This document shows, one piece after another, positions 29,949 to 39,429 of a stretch of DNA of 64,000 nucleotides; the stretch's first letter is position 1; every line of letters starts with the position of its first letter. Origin of the DNA: Acidiluteibacter ferrifornacis (lineage in GTDB: Bacteria; Bacteroidota; Bacteroidia; Flavobacteriales_E; Vicingaceae); contig NZ_WWNE01000008.1 in NCBI RefSeq assembly GCF_009909615.1, positions 62,001 through 126,000 on the forward strand, written 5' to 3'. Made by a program: the position numbers and the translations under genes. The notes under the pieces were generated by a model, which was given only the letters and a program-made list of their open reading frames with translations, was not told where the DNA came from and made no database searches.

Positions 29949-29956
29949 ATAATAAG

Positions 29957-31201
29957 ATGTATCCATATAAAAAAGCATTTTCACTACTCCTGATTTTATT
30001 TTTAACAGCTTCATTTAGCCTACTAGCTTGTAATGATGTGGTGAAACGAGTAGAAAAAACGGAAGAAAAAATCCATAACACGGATCCAATTGAAACCAAA
30101 TTAATTTTAGGAGCGGAGCAGTTAGAGGTGTTACTTCCAATGTTGAAAGATAAGAATGTTGGAATAACTGGTAATCACAGTACATTAATCGGCACCGTTC
30201 ATTTAGTAGATTCTTTGTTGGCCCTAAAAGTAGCAGTCAAAAAAGTGTACAGTCCTGAGCATGGATTTCGCGGTGATGCTGATGCCGGAGAAAAAGTGAA
30301 CTCTTCTTTGGATTCAAAAACTGGGTTACCGATTTTCTCTTTGTATGGGAAAAACAAAAAACCATCCAATGAAATGTTGACGGGAATTGATGTGATGATA
30401 TTTGACATTCAAGATGTGGGAGCACGATTTTACACCTACATTTCTACGCTGCATTATGTGATGGAAGCTTGCGCTGAAAATAATATTCAAGTAATTGTTT
30501 TGGATCGTCCGAATCCGAATGGATACTATATAGATGGACCAATTTTAGAAAAAGACTATTCTTCATTTGTGGGAATGCATCCAATTCCTGTGGTGCATGG
30601 AATGACCATTGGAGAATATGCCAAAATGATCAATGGGGAAAAGTGGTTGAAGAATAAAATACAAGCTGATTTGAAAGTAATCCCGATGTTGGGTTACTCC
30701 CACAAGGATAGGTATCAGTTACCGGTAAAACCTTCACCTAACTTGCCGAATATGGACGCCATTTATTTATATCCATCGTTGTGCTTTTTTGAAGGGACGC
30801 CAATTTCAATTGGTAGAGGAACCGATAAACCTTTTCAATTATTTGGACATCCTTCATTCAAGATGTACTCATTTGCGTTCACACCTAAACCCATGTATGG
30901 TGCAAAAGATCCAAGACTAAAAGGAGTGAATTGTTATGGTCGTTTGTTGACCCAAGATGCCAGTCGAATTAAAAAAGAAGGAATGTTGGACTTGCAATGG
31001 TTGATTGATGGATATAATCAATACAGCCCCAAAGAAGAATATTTCACGAACTTTTTTTTATTGTTAGCCGGAACCAAACAATTGGAAGCTCAGATAAAAT
31101 CGGATTTATCAGCAGATGAAATTAGAGCCTCATGGCAACCAGGTTTGGAGAAATTTCAAAAGGAAGTGAGAAGCAAGTATTTGTTGTATGAGGATTTTTG
31201 A
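29957..31201 (+). CDS. namZ: DUF1343 lipoprotein, NamZ-type exo-N-acetylmuramidase family
   Basis: A 414-residue lipoprotein. The signal sequence MYPYKKAFSLLLILFLTASF ends at lipobox SLLAC. The mature part is the DUF1343 domain, with VYSPEHGFRGDADAGEKV, FDIQDVGARFYTYISTLHY and DRPNPNGYYIDGP. Characterised NamZ removes terminal MurNAc from peptidoglycan fragments, so a role in muropeptide recycling or turnover in the periplasm is likely. The frame extends upstream to a TTG at 29885, but that would bury the signal peptide and overlap the divergent permease, so the ATG at 29957 is chosen. No other MurNAc-catabolic gene is adjacent. Confidence 0.85.
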   Translation: MYPYKKAFSLLLILFLTASFSLLACNDVVKRVEKTEEKIHNTDPIETKLILGAEQLEVLLPMLKDKNVGITGNHSTLIGTVHLVDSLLALKVAVKKVYSPEHGFRGDADAGEKVNSSLDSKTGLPIFSLYGKNKKPSNEMLTGIDVMIFDIQDVGARFYTYISTLHYVMEACAENNIQVIVLDRPNPNGYYIDGPILEKDYSSFVGMHPIPVVHGMTIGEYAKMINGEKWLKNKIQADLKVIPMLGYSHKDRYQLPVKPSPNLPNMDAIYLYPSLCFFEGTPISIGRGTDKPFQLFGHPSFKMYSFAFTPKPMYGAKDPRLKGVNCYGRLLTQDASRIKKEGMLDLQWLIDGYNQYSPKEEYFTNFFLLLAGTKQLEAQIKSDLSADEIRASWQPGLEKFQKEVRSKYLLYEDF

Positions 31202-31220
31202 GAGGAATTACATACAGAAT

Positions 31221-31240
31221 CACGGACTGCAATTCCGCGG
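31221..31240 (+). repeat. REP-like palindrome, left copy
   Basis: CACGGACTGCAATTCCGCGG contains an imperfect palindrome (CGGA at 31223-31226 pairing with TCCG at 31234-31237). It resembles the short GC-richer palindromes scattered in Bacteroidota intergenic regions. An inverted, 14-of-18 similar copy lies at 31817-31834. Confidence 0.45.
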
Positions 31241-31259
31241 GAATGGGAAACTAACTAAT

Positions 31260-31772
31260 ATGAGATATCTAGGAGTTGTATTTTTATTTATTATTAGTCA
31301 AGAGTTGTTTGCTCAAAAACGGCCTATTAATATTTCTAATGAAAAAGTAGATTCTTATCTTGAAGATTCTCTTTTGTTACAAGTAAAAACAAATAATAGC
31401 TCGAATCATTACCTTGAAGTTGATAGTATAGTTGTTTCTTATCTTGATTGGAAAGTAAGAACAAGAGGTAGGTTGAGCTGTGAAGACGTGAAGAATTACA
31501 ATAATGGACGAAATGCTAGGTATGTTATATCCGATAAGGTTGTTATTCAAAAGTTTGTTAGAGCCCTCTCTTTAGTTCATATGAATCTTACTATGAAAAA
31601 AGAAGAAGGAGATATTAGAATGGTATTAGATTTCTATAAATCAGGTGAATTAAAGAAAGAAATTTGTTTAAACTATATTAGAGGAGTTTTAATTGATGGG
31701 AATTTGTATATGAGTTTACCCTTATATTTTTTAATAGATGAAGAAATTCCTAGAACTACTGCTCCATTTTGA
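31260..31772 (+). CDS. Small secreted protein, no recognised family
   Basis: A 170-residue protein starting at ATG 31260 with a signal peptide (MRYLGVVFLFIISQELFAQ, cleavage after about residue 18). The mature part is mostly charged beta/alpha sequence (SNHYLEVDSIVVSYLDWKV, then RMVLDFYKSGELKKEICLNYI) without a motif I know. The frame reaches back to 31188, overlapping the NamZ-like gene, but the internal ATG gives a proper signal peptide. It is bracketed by two inverted REP-like palindromes. I cannot assign a function. Confidence 0.65.
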   Translation: MRYLGVVFLFIISQELFAQKRPINISNEKVDSYLEDSLLLQVKTNNSSNHYLEVDSIVVSYLDWKVRTRGRLSCEDVKNYNNGRNARYVISDKVVIQKFVRALSLVHMNLTMKKEEGDIRMVLDFYKSGELKKEICLNYIRGVLIDGNLYMSLPLYFLIDEEIPRTTAPF

Positions 31773-31816
31773 TTTAATTTCTCTAGCCTTTAGCTCCGCC
31801 AGATGGGCCCATTAGT

Positions 31817-31834
31817 AGGGACTTGCAGTTCGTG
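31817..31834 (-). repeat. REP-like palindrome, inverted right copy
   Basis: On the minus strand this reads CACGAACTGCAAGTCCCT, matching 14 of 18 positions of the copy at 31221-31238. The adjoining 31785-31820 is locally GC-richer than its surroundings. Confidence 0.4.
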
Positions 31835-31896
31835 AAAAATTATCTTAAAAGTTGAAAGGATCTAGCTTGCGCTCAAAGAAGAAGAAAAGCTACAAT

Positions 31897-34296
31897 CTAC
31901 TTACTTAACAACTGCAAAGTTCCTTTGGTATTCAATTTCTTCCCATCAATAAAGTGAATCTCCATTTGATAGAAGTAAGTCCCATCAGTTGCTTTTTCAC
32001 CACTCTTGTTTCTTCCATCCCAACAAACATCTCTTCCTTCAAAAATTACAACGCCCCATCTATTTATGATCGAAAATTGATAACTGACAATGTCGTTTCC
32101 TACGGGCTCGAAGCAATCGTTAATTCCATCGCCATTTGGTGTAAATATGTTGGGTATAGTATAATCCGATGGCAAAACTTCAATGGTTTTTTGAACTTCG
32201 AAGGAACATTCTTCGGCTGATTTTAGGGTTAATAGAACAGGATAAAACCCGGGAGAATTAAATTGATAAATAATACTGTCTTGATTATGAATTTCATTAT
32301 TTTCAATTTTCCATTTCGGGAAGAGCGAATTTCGAGTGCTATTAATAAATTGAACAGAATCTCTTGTTTGAATAACTGCTGGAGTCCATTCAAAAGAAGG
32401 TTCTATCGAAGGATGAGTTTGTATAAAAATGCTGTCCCTCAATGTGTCGCAACCGTTATAAACCTCAACCCAAAATATCCCAGAATCCTGAACAGTGATA
32501 GTCGAAGTCGTTTCATTGGTTGACCATAAATAATTCGGATAAACTCCAGCAGTTAACTCCAACGATTCATTGGGGCAAATAGTAGTGTCCTTTCCAAGTG
32601 AAAGTGGCGATAGTGAAGGAATTTCAGTAATTTCTATGGAATCTCTAACACTGCCACACAAGTCAGTGGATTCTAACCAGTAGGTTCCAGCTTGGCTCAC
32701 TTTTATTGTTGCTGTTGTAGCACCATTCGACCAAGTGTAATTGGGTAATGGAGTATTATTTTGAATTAAAACCGAATCTCCGTTACAGATGGAAGTATCA
32801 TTTCCTAAGTCGATTGAGAGTGGTTGTTGGTAGCTAATGGTTATCGTATCTCTTAAAGTATCGCAGGCAGCAAGAACAGATAATATGTATTGCCCCGGTT
32901 GATTAACAGTAATTGTTTTTGAAGTCGCTCCATTTGACCATGAATAAGCATCAAAGTTTGAATTTGGATCTCCAAGTTCAATGGTTTCAGAGCCGCAAAG
33001 TAAAGTGTCTTTTCCTAATTCAATATTCCCCCGATCTTTTGTATAGCTGCAAAGGGTAGATGTTGTAATAATTTGATTTGTTGTGGAGTATGGTTCGTTT
33101 GAGTCACGAATGACTGTATTGTCAATCAGATTAGGCAATGAAAGTGGGTTGGTATTTAATGTATCTATCGTATAATTGGCGGTATAATTTATTCCTTCAC
33201 AATTCACCAATGAGAGCGTGTCATTCAGTTTGACTAAAGAAACTTTGGGAGTCAATTGAGTGGTAGTGATACCACTTGCATACAAATTGCCTTTTTTATC
33301 TTCGAACAAATCTGAGAGCGTGATATTAGAAAAATTGGGTAGTAATTCTTTAAATTTAAGAGGAGTACCATCCAATGCACTCAATTCTAAAATAGTGTTA
33401 ACTCCTGTACTTCCATCCATTCCTAGATAGACTAAGTTCCCGTTTTTAAGCAGTATTGAATTTCTTACAATAAAAGTATTGAGGTTAGAGATGTTCCAGC
33501 GCACAGAACCGTCTTTATTTAGCATTAAAAAGTTGATAGGAATAGCTGAGGAATGATCGAAGGAAGAAAAAGCATAGCCATAATCAGTTTCTATTCCCTT
33601 CATTGGATTGAATCTGCCGTTAAATTCTTTCATCCATTCTACATTACCAAGGCTATCTATTTTTACAAATGTTTTAGACATAGTGAATAATGCACCACCA
33701 TCTTTTGTTGCCATCATGAAACCATATTGCCAAGAATGAAAACCGTAAAGTTTGTACCAATCAATGGTTCCATCCGGCTTTAACTTTAGAATAGAAGGTC
33801 TACTTGCCGGTCCTGCTGTAGTAATATCATAATTTATGTAGACCAAAATTTCATTTTTAGTGGAAATCTCCATAGAGTAGGTGAGACTGCTTAAATTGGA
33901 ATTGTTGGTGATATACCTTTTGAAAAAGTTAATGCTTCCATTTTTGTCCAAGCTTACCACGTATGGTTCCCGAAAGCTATTCTCATCAAAATATCCGGCT
34001 AGGATAATATTATCATTCTGGTCAACTAGGATGTCTACCAGTCGCATATTGGTTTGATGTTCTACCAACTTCGACCACAGCACATCTCCACAAGAATTAT
34101 GAGAAGTAATAAATAGGCTTCTTTTGCTTTGAAGATTACTCTTATTTGCAGCTATAATGATTGCACCATCACTTAGTGAAGCCATTTTAGTTTGATCGAT
34201 CGTTGTGTTTGTTGGATTATCAAACTGTTTGAGGTATAAATCTTGAGAGAAGCCGAATATTGGGAGGAGTAAAATCAAAGTTATTAATCGTCTCAT
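31897..34296 (-). CDS. T9SS type B sorting domain protein with three Cys-paired Ig-like repeats
   Basis: A 799-residue secreted protein. It has a signal peptide (about 1-17), a beta-propeller-like N-terminal region (about 25-390) and three repeats of about 80 residues at about 418-660. Each repeat begins LGxDT and a Cys, carries SNGAT or a variant, and ends in a Cys-x-x-x-RD motif (CDTLRD, CGSVRD, CDTLRD). The C-terminus (about 710-799, IPNIFTPNGDGINDCF and RWGVVIFEG) is the type B (CHU_C, gliding-motility associated) sorting domain. It is exported by the type IX system, probably to the cell surface. The substrate or function is unknown. A related sequence GAAAGGTA at 34311-34318 may be its degenerate -7 box. 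Confidence 0.85.
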   Translation of the reverse strand: MRRLITLILLLPIFGFSQDLYLKQFDNPTNTTIDQTKMASLSDGAIIIAANKSNLQSKRSLFITSHNSCGDVLWSKLVEHQTNMRLVDILVDQNDNIILAGYFDENSFREPYVVSLDKNGSINFFKRYITNNSNLSSLTYSMEISTKNEILVYINYDITTAGPASRPSILKLKPDGTIDWYKLYGFHSWQYGFMMATKDGGALFTMSKTFVKIDSLGNVEWMKEFNGRFNPMKGIETDYGYAFSSFDHSSAIPINFLMLNKDGSVRWNISNLNTFIVRNSILLKNGNLVYLGMDGSTGVNTILELSALDGTPLKFKELLPNFSNITLSDLFEDKKGNLYASGITTTQLTPKVSLVKLNDTLSLVNCEGINYTANYTIDTLNTNPLSLPNLIDNTVIRDSNEPYSTTNQIITTSTLCSYTKDRGNIELGKDTLLCGSETIELGDPNSNFDAYSWSNGATSKTITVNQPGQYILSVLAACDTLRDTITISYQQPLSIDLGNDTSICNGDSVLIQNNTPLPNYTWSNGATTATIKVSQAGTYWLESTDLCGSVRDSIEITEIPSLSPLSLGKDTTICPNESLELTAGVYPNYLWSTNETTSTITVQDSGIFWVEVYNGCDTLRDSIFIQTHPSIEPSFEWTPAVIQTRDSVQFINSTRNSLFPKWKIENNEIHNQDSIIYQFNSPGFYPVLLTLKSAEECSFEVQKTIEVLPSDYTIPNIFTPNGDGINDCFEPVGNDIVSYQFSIINRWGVVIFEGRDVCWDGRNKSGEKATDGTYFYQMEIHFIDGKKLNTKGTLQLLSK

Positions 34297-34339
34297 GCCT
34301 AAATGACGAAGAAAGGTAGCGAAGGGTTGTTTTTTTGGT

Positions 34340-34520
34340 CAAAAAAAAGAATGACTGCTCTGATATCGCAAAAGGCAGTCATTCCATTCTTCAGTTAAAC
34401 AATTCAGTTTGAAGTTGAAAACAGATAAGTGCTTCAAACGTCATCATTTTAGAATAGTTTAGGAAATGGAATTTCATAGATGACGATATATTGTTCATAA
34501 TAGTTGCAAAAGATCAAATG
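34340..34520 (-). ncRNA. Candidate structured small RNA ending in an intrinsic terminator
   Basis: No open reading frame of note occupies this interval, but read on the minus strand it holds three consecutive stems. The first pairs 34479-34485 with 34439-34445 (7 bp, with an inner 5-bp hairpin 34463-34475). The second pairs 34432-34439 with 34407-34414 (8 bp). The third is a perfect 10-bp terminator (34375-34384 with 34349-34358) followed by eight Us (34341-34348). It starts just after the terminator of the aminotransferase gene, so the two are separate units. No exact -7 promoter box was found, which weakens the call. The 5' end is not determined. Confidence 0.4.
34341..34384 (-). terminator. 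Intrinsic terminator with eight-base U-tract
   Basis: A 10-bp perfect stem (34349-34358 with 34375-34384) and a run of eight A on the plus strand (34341-34348). It stops minus-strand transcription before the T9SS type B gene. Confidence 0.85.
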
Positions 34521-34564
34521 AAAAAAGTCACTTACTATTCAACTAGTGAATAATAAGTGACTTT
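34521..34564 (-). terminator. Intrinsic terminator of the aminotransferase gene
   Basis: An 11-bp stem (34524-34534 with 34554-34564) extended by 34536-34540/34548-34552, with six A on the plus strand as the U-tract. Confidence 0.9.
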
Positions 34565-34588
34565 GTAGTCAATGATATAAAATTTACA

Positions 34589-35782
34589 CTACCTATTTTT
34601 ATAAGCCTCTAATCCTTTTTCGAGGCATACAACTGCTTTCTTTAGTTTTTCAATTTCTAAAACGTAGGCTAAACGAACTTCATTTTTTCCACTTCTGGGA
34701 GTTGAATAAAATCCACTTGCAGGAGCCATCATCACAGTTTCTCCGTTGTAATCAAATGAATCCAACATCCATTGGCAGAAATGTCCTGCATCTTCAACAG
34801 GAAGCTGAGCCACGGCATAAAAAGCACCACCTGGTTTTGGGCAAAATACACCATCAATGGCATTTAAACCATCCACTAATACATCTCTTCTATGAACATA
34901 TTCTTTTATTACCCCGTCAAAATAACTTTGAGGAGTTTTCAATGCTGCTTCAGAAGCTACTTGACCTAATGAGGGAGGACTCAATCTTGCTTGCGCAAAT
35001 TTCATAGCAGTGGCCATTAATTCTTTATTTCGACTGATCATAGCTCCAATTCGAACACCACACATGCTGTAACGCTTCGATACAGAATCAACAACCACTA
35101 CGTTTTGTTCTATTCCTTCTAAATTTAAAACAGAATGATGAACATTGTTGTCGTAGCAAAACTCACGGTAAACTTCATCAGCAAATAAGAACAAATCGTG
35201 TTTTTTTACAATGTCTCTCAATGCCTCTAACTCTTCTTTTGAATACAAATAACCTGTTGGGTTACCTGGGTTGCAGATTAGAATAGCCTTGGTTTTTGAA
35301 GTAATGTTTTTCTCAAACTCTTCAATCGGAGGCAATGCAAATCCACTTTCAATAGAAGAAGCGATTGGTTTTACAGTGATTCCTGCGGTGGTTGAAAATC
35401 CATTGTAATTCGCGTAAAACGGCTCAGGAATAATTACTTCATCACCTGGATTTAGACAACTCATAAAACCAAAAATTAGCGCTTCTGATCCCCCAGTGGT
35501 AATGATGATATCCTCGTAGGAAATTCCTTTACTAATGTTATCGTAATAACCGGCCAATCCACGTCTATAGCTTTCAAAACCTGCAGAATGGCTGTATTCT
35601 ATCACTTTTGGCTCATAATTATGTACAGCTTTTAATGCTACTTCAGGCGTAGCAATGTCAGGCTGTCCAATGTTTAATTGGAAAATAGTTTTTCCTTGAG
35701 CTCTTGCTTTTTCAGCAAATGGAACCAATTTTCTAATCGGCGATTCAGGCATTTGTTGCCCTCTATTAGATATTTGAGGCAT
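34589..35782 (-). CDS. Class I/II PLP-dependent aminotransferase
   Basis: A 397-residue fold-type I aminotransferase. It has NIGQPDIATPE near the N-terminus, TTGGSEALIFGF for PLP phosphate contact, NPGNPTGYLYSKEELEAL, DEVYREF and the PLP-lysine segment SVSKRYSMCGVRIG. These resemble the aspartate/aromatic aminotransferase I-gamma group, but the substrate cannot be fixed. The frame extends to a TTG at 35809; the ATG at 35782 (MPQISNRGQQMPES) fits the family start better. Strong terminators flank it on both sides, so it is probably a single-gene unit. Confidence 0.87.
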   Translation of the reverse strand: MPQISNRGQQMPESPIRKLVPFAEKARAQGKTIFQLNIGQPDIATPEVALKAVHNYEPKVIEYSHSAGFESYRRGLAGYYDNISKGISYEDIIITTGGSEALIFGFMSCLNPGDEVIIPEPFYANYNGFSTTAGITVKPIASSIESGFALPPIEEFEKNITSKTKAILICNPGNPTGYLYSKEELEALRDIVKKHDLFLFADEVYREFCYDNNVHHSVLNLEGIEQNVVVVDSVSKRYSMCGVRIGAMISRNKELMATAMKFAQARLSPPSLGQVASEAALKTPQSYFDGVIKEYVHRRDVLVDGLNAIDGVFCPKPGGAFYAVAQLPVEDAGHFCQWMLDSFDYNGETVMMAPASGFYSTPRSGKNEVRLAYVLEIEKLKKAVVCLEKGLEAYKNR

Positions 35783-35852
35783 ATTATTTTCTTTAATGTT
35801 CAAGTGCAAAACTCAACATTATTTCTATTAAATCGAAATGAAAAATATAGGC

Positions 35853-35887
35853 AAAAAAAAAGCGTCTTGGCTTAGCCAAAACGCTTT
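35853..35887 (-). terminator. Intrinsic terminator of the DUF1573 gene
   Basis: Stem 35859-35865/35881-35887 plus 35867-35871/35875-35879, with nine A on the plus strand (35853-35861) forming the U-tract. Confidence 0.9.
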
Positions 35888-35924
35888 CGAAAAAATTAAG
35901 TTATTCGCAGTAACTTAGTTTATA

Positions 35925-36371
35925 TTAGTTCTCTACTGGGCCAGCTGGTGCTGGTTTTTCTGGAGTTGTTTGTACGTCTTTTACCGTTCCTTTTATTCTT
36001 AAGACCGTAGTTGGATTAGTTGCGTTAGAAGTAACGGTAACTGATTTGTTGATAGGTCCAACTCTATCGGTCGCATACTTTACTTTAATTGAGCCCTTTT
36101 CTCCTGGTTTGATAGGCTCTTTTGGCCAAGATGGAACTGTACAACCACAAGAACCTCTAGAGTTAGATATAATTAATGGCTGGTTACCAGTGTTTGTAAA
36201 TGTAAACTCTCTAACACCGTCAGCATATCGATCGATAGTACCGTAATCGATAACTTCTGTATCGAAAGTAATTTCAGGACCGTCTCCAGATGGCTTTGCA
36301 GTTGAACTCTGTGCATTCACGGCAAAAATAGAGCTGATTAGTATTCCAAATAGTAAGATGCTTTTTTTCAT
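35925..36371 (-). CDS. Secreted DUF1573 domain protein
   Basis: A 148-residue exported protein with signal peptide MKKSILLFGILISSIFAVNAQ. It contains one DUF1573 (ASH/HYDIN-like Ig) domain (about 30-130) marked by FDTEVIDYGTID, EFTFTNTGNQPLII and SRGSCGCTVPSWPKEPIKPGE. It ends in a proline-rich tail. The domain is widespread in Bacteroidota; its role is not established. It has a predicted promoter (36396) and its own terminator. Confidence 0.88.
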   Translation of the reverse strand: MKKSILLFGILISSIFAVNAQSSTAKPSGDGPEITFDTEVIDYGTIDRYADGVREFTFTNTGNQPLIISNSRGSCGCTVPSWPKEPIKPGEKGSIKVKYATDRVGPINKSVTVTSNATNPTTVLRIKGTVKDVQTTPEKPAPAGPVEN

Positions 36372-36395
36372 GACTCTTGTTTTTTAAGATTGTTT

Positions 36396-36403
36396 CAAAT
36401 TTA
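36396..36403 (-). promoter_or_regulatory. Predicted -7 box of the DUF1573 gene
   Basis: On the minus strand this is TAAATTTG, an exact TAnnTTTG match. A TTTT at 36424-36427 lies 20 bases upstream in place of TTTG. Confidence 0.55.
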
Positions 36404-36682
36404 AAGATAATTTGAGCTTCAATAAAAGATGTTAACAGTTCTTTAACACTTTTTTTTGAAGTATTGGAGCTGTAAATATAGGCTTATTGTTTTTTAAATC
36501 ATTTAATTAGCTTGTGGTGTTGTAGGCTTTATTATCACTCTATTTAGTCTGTTTGTACTTGTAATAGTGTAGATTGAATCCAATTAATTGACGAATTCTT
36601 CGTGTAGTATCACTAATTCAAATTTGAAATTTTAGATGCTATTTTGATTTTTAACATACCAGAGAGACAATTAAAAAATTCG

Positions 36683-36714
36683 TTAGAATAGCACAATTGG
36701 AATTGATAAATTTG
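36683..36714 (+). promoter_or_regulatory. Predicted promoter of valS
   Basis: TTAG (36683-36686, one mismatch to TTTG) and an exact -7 TAAATTTG (36707-36714) are 20 bases apart, 34 bases before the valS ATG. Confidence 0.6.
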
Positions 36715-36748
36715 CAATTCATTTTTTAATTTCAAGAATACCGTATTA

Positions 36749-39376
36749 ATGGAAATTTCAAAAGCATACAACGCAATAGAGTCGGAGAAAAAGTGGTACA
36801 GCTACTGGATGGAACAAAATTTCTTTCACTCTGAACCAGATGAGAGAGAGGCGTATACCATCGTAATTCCTCCTCCAAATGTTACCGGTGTATTACACAT
36901 GGGGCATATGTTGAACAATACAATTCAAGATGTATTGGTCAGAAGAGCGCGTATGTTGGGTAAAAATGCATGTTGGGTTCCCGGAACCGATCACGCTTCC
37001 ATTGCTACAGAAGCTAAGGTAGTTGATAAATTAAAGAAACAAGGAATCAATAAATCTGACCTTACCAGAGAAGAGTTTTTAAAACACGCTTGGGAATGGA
37101 CAGAAGAATACGGTGGTACTATTTTGAGCCAGCTTAAGCGATTAGGAGCTTCTTGTGATTGGGAACGAACCCGATTTACGATGGAAGGAGATTTGTCTGC
37201 TGCGGTTCAAGAAGTATTTATTGATTTGTTCAATAAAGGATTAATTTACCGTGGAGTTCGAATGATCAACTGGGATCCTTCGGCTCAAACGGCACTTTCT
37301 GATGAAGAAGTGGTTCATAAGGAAGTGAATTCAAAGTTTTACCATATTCAATATCAAGTAGAAGGAAGCGATGAAAAGTTGACAATTGCAACTACACGTC
37401 CAGAAACTATTTTGGGTGATACCGCTATTTGTGTCAACCCAACAGATGAGCGATATACTCACCTAAAAGGAAAGAAAGCAATCGTCCCTTTAATAGGAAG
37501 AGTGATTCCGATTATTCAGGATGATTATGTGGATGTAGAATTTGGGACAGGATGTCTGAAGGTAACTCCTGCTCACGATATCAATGATTACGAATTAGGA
37601 ATTCGTCACAATTTAGAGAGTATCGACATTTTAAATGATGACGGTACATTGAATGAAGCGGCGCAATTATATGTTGGTCAAGATCGATTTGAAGTAAGAA
37701 AACAAATCGCGAAAGACTTAAAAGAAAAAGGGGCCTTAATCAAGGAAGAAGACATCCAAAATAAGGTAGGCTATTCAGAAAGAACCAATGCTGCTATCGA
37801 ACCAAAATTGTCGATGCAGTGGTTTTGCAAGATGAAAGAAATGGCTGCTCCTGCTTTGGATAAAGTAATGGACGATACTATTAAATTTTACCCTGCAAAT
37901 ACGAAGAACACCTACAAACACTGGATGGAGAACATCAAAGATTGGTGTGTTTCTCGTCAGTTATGGTGGGGTCATCAAATTCCTGCTTTTTACTTTGGTA
38001 ATGGAGCCAATGATTATGTGGTTGCTGCAACTGCTGAGTTAGCATTGGAGCTAGCAAAAGAGAAGTCTGGAAATTTTACTTTAACAGTTTCAGATTTAAG
38101 ACAAGATGAAGATTGCTTAGATACGTGGTTTTCTTCATGGTTGTGGCCTATTTCTGTTTTTGATGGATTTAAAGATCCCAACAACAAAGATATTAACTAT
38201 TATTATCCGACTAATGATTTAGTAACTGCTCCGGAGATTATGTTCTTTTGGGTAGCACGAATGATTATGGCGGGTTACGAATACAAGGATTTGCCACCGT
38301 TTAAGAATGTATACTACACAGGTATTGTTCGCGATAAACAAGGACGAAAAATGTCTAAATCTTTAGGTAATTCGCCTGACCCGATAGAACTAATTGAAAA
38401 GTACAGCGCCGACGGTGTTCGTATTGGGATGTTGTTCAGTTCGCCTGCTGGAAATGATTTATTGTTTGACGAAAGTTCATGTGAGCAAGGAAGAAATTTT
38501 AGCAATAAGATTTGGAATGCTTTCCGATTGGTAAAAGGATGGGAAGTAGCAGACATAGAACAGCCAGAAAGCTCAAAAAAAGCCATTGAGTGGTTCGACC
38601 ATAAATTGAATGAGACATTAATAACGATTGAAGATCATTACGGGAAATTCCGAATGTCTGATGCATTAATGTCGACTTATAAATTAGTTTGGGACGAGTT
38701 CTGCTCATGGTATTTAGAGATGATTAAGCCGGCCTATCAGCAGCCAATCGATAGAGTGACTTTTGATGCTACGATAATGAATTTCGAGAGAATCCTTAAA
38801 GTGATTCATCCATTTATGCCATTTATTTCAGAGGAATTGTGGCACCTAATTGCTGATCGTGAAGAAAAGGATTGTTTGATAGTAGCACAGTGGCCAACCA
38901 TCGGAACACCTGATGAAAAGTTGTTGGCTGACTTTGATTACACCAAAGAGATTGTTTCTGCAATAAGAAACTTTAGAAAATCGAAAAACATACCAAATAA
39001 AGATGCCATTCAACTAAAGGTAAAATTGAATGATGCCTATAATAAGTCGTTTGATTCCGTATTGACGAAGTTGGGTAATATTGAAGAGTTGGAGTTCGTT
39101 ACTGATAAAGTGGATGAAGCCATGTCAATCGTAATCGGAAAAAATGAATTCTTTATTCCTGTTTCAGGGGCGATTGATGTAGAAGCTGAAAAGGAAAAAA
39201 TTCAGAAAGAACTAGAGTATACAAAAGGCTTTATGAAAGGGGTAGAGAAGAAACTGAGTAATGAACGTTTTGTTAATAATGCCCCAGAAGCTGTAGTTGC
39301 AATTGAGAAGAAAAAACTAGAGGATGCTAAAGCTAGAATTTCGGTGCTTGAAGAGCAATTGTCCAACCTGAAATAA
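36749..39376 (+). CDS. valS: Valyl-tRNA synthetase
   Basis: An 875-residue class Ia aminoacyl-tRNA synthetase. It has the HIGH motif as HMGH (residues 50-53, in [13 protein letters not shown]), an editing CP1 domain ([15 protein letters not shown]), the KMSKS motif at 534-538 ([11 protein letters not shown]), an anticodon-binding domain and a C-terminal coiled-coil (about 810-875) typical of ValRS. A strong terminator follows at 39401. Confidence 0.97.
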   Translation: MEISKAYNAIESEKKWYSYWMEQNFFHSEPDEREAYTIVIPPPNVTGVLHMGHMLNNTIQDVLVRRARMLGKNACWVPGTDHASIATEAKVVDKLKKQGINKSDLTREEFLKHAWEWTEEYGGTILSQLKRLGASCDWERTRFTMEGDLSAAVQEVFIDLFNKGLIYRGVRMINWDPSAQTALSDEEVVHKEVNSKFYHIQYQVEGSDEKLTIATTRPETILGDTAICVNPTDERYTHLKGKKAIVPLIGRVIPIIQDDYVDVEFGTGCLKVTPAHDINDYELGIRHNLESIDILNDDGTLNEAAQLYVGQDRFEVRKQIAKDLKEKGALIKEEDIQNKVGYSERTNAAIEPKLSMQWFCKMKEMAAPALDKVMDDTIKFYPANTKNTYKHWMENIKDWCVSRQLWWGHQIPAFYFGNGANDYVVAATAELALELAKEKSGNFTLTVSDLRQDEDCLDTWFSSWLWPISVFDGFKDPNNKDINYYYPTNDLVTAPEIMFFWVARMIMAGYEYKDLPPFKNVYYTGIVRDKQGRKMSKSLGNSPDPIELIEKYSADGVRIGMLFSSPAGNDLLFDESSCEQGRNFSNKIWNAFRLVKGWEVADIEQPESSKKAIEWFDHKLNETLITIEDHYGKFRMSDALMSTYKLVWDEFCSWYLEMIKPAYQQPIDRVTFDATIMNFERILKVIHPFMPFISEELWHLIADREEKDCLIVAQWPTIGTPDEKLLADFDYTKEIVSAIRNFRKSKNIPNKDAIQLKVKLNDAYNKSFDSVLTKLGNIEELEFVTDKVDEAMSIVIGKNEFFIPVSGAIDVEAEKEKIQKELEYTKGFMKGVEKKLSNERFVNNAPEAVVAIEKKKLEDAKARISVLEEQLSNLK

Positions 39377-39400
39377 CAAATTTGAAATAATAGAATAGGA

Positions 39401-39429
39401 AAGGAGGGCTAAACAGCCCTCCTTTTTTT
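39401..39429 (+). terminator. Intrinsic terminator of valS
   Basis: A perfect 10-bp GC-rich stem (39401-39410 with 39415-39424), an AAAC loop and a T-run to 39429. Confidence 0.93.

Larger units (their letters stand above)
36372..36748 (+). other. AT-rich intergenic region between divergent genes
   Basis: 377 bases without a supported gene. It contains the two predicted promoters listed separately (36396-36403 minus, 36683-36714 plus). I see no repeats, hairpins or conserved leader in the middle part. Confidence 0.6.

Noticed and set aside
31954-32220. Plus-strand 88-codon frame opposite the T9SS type B gene
   Set aside because: It runs antisense to the conserved type B sorting domain; no family resemblance.
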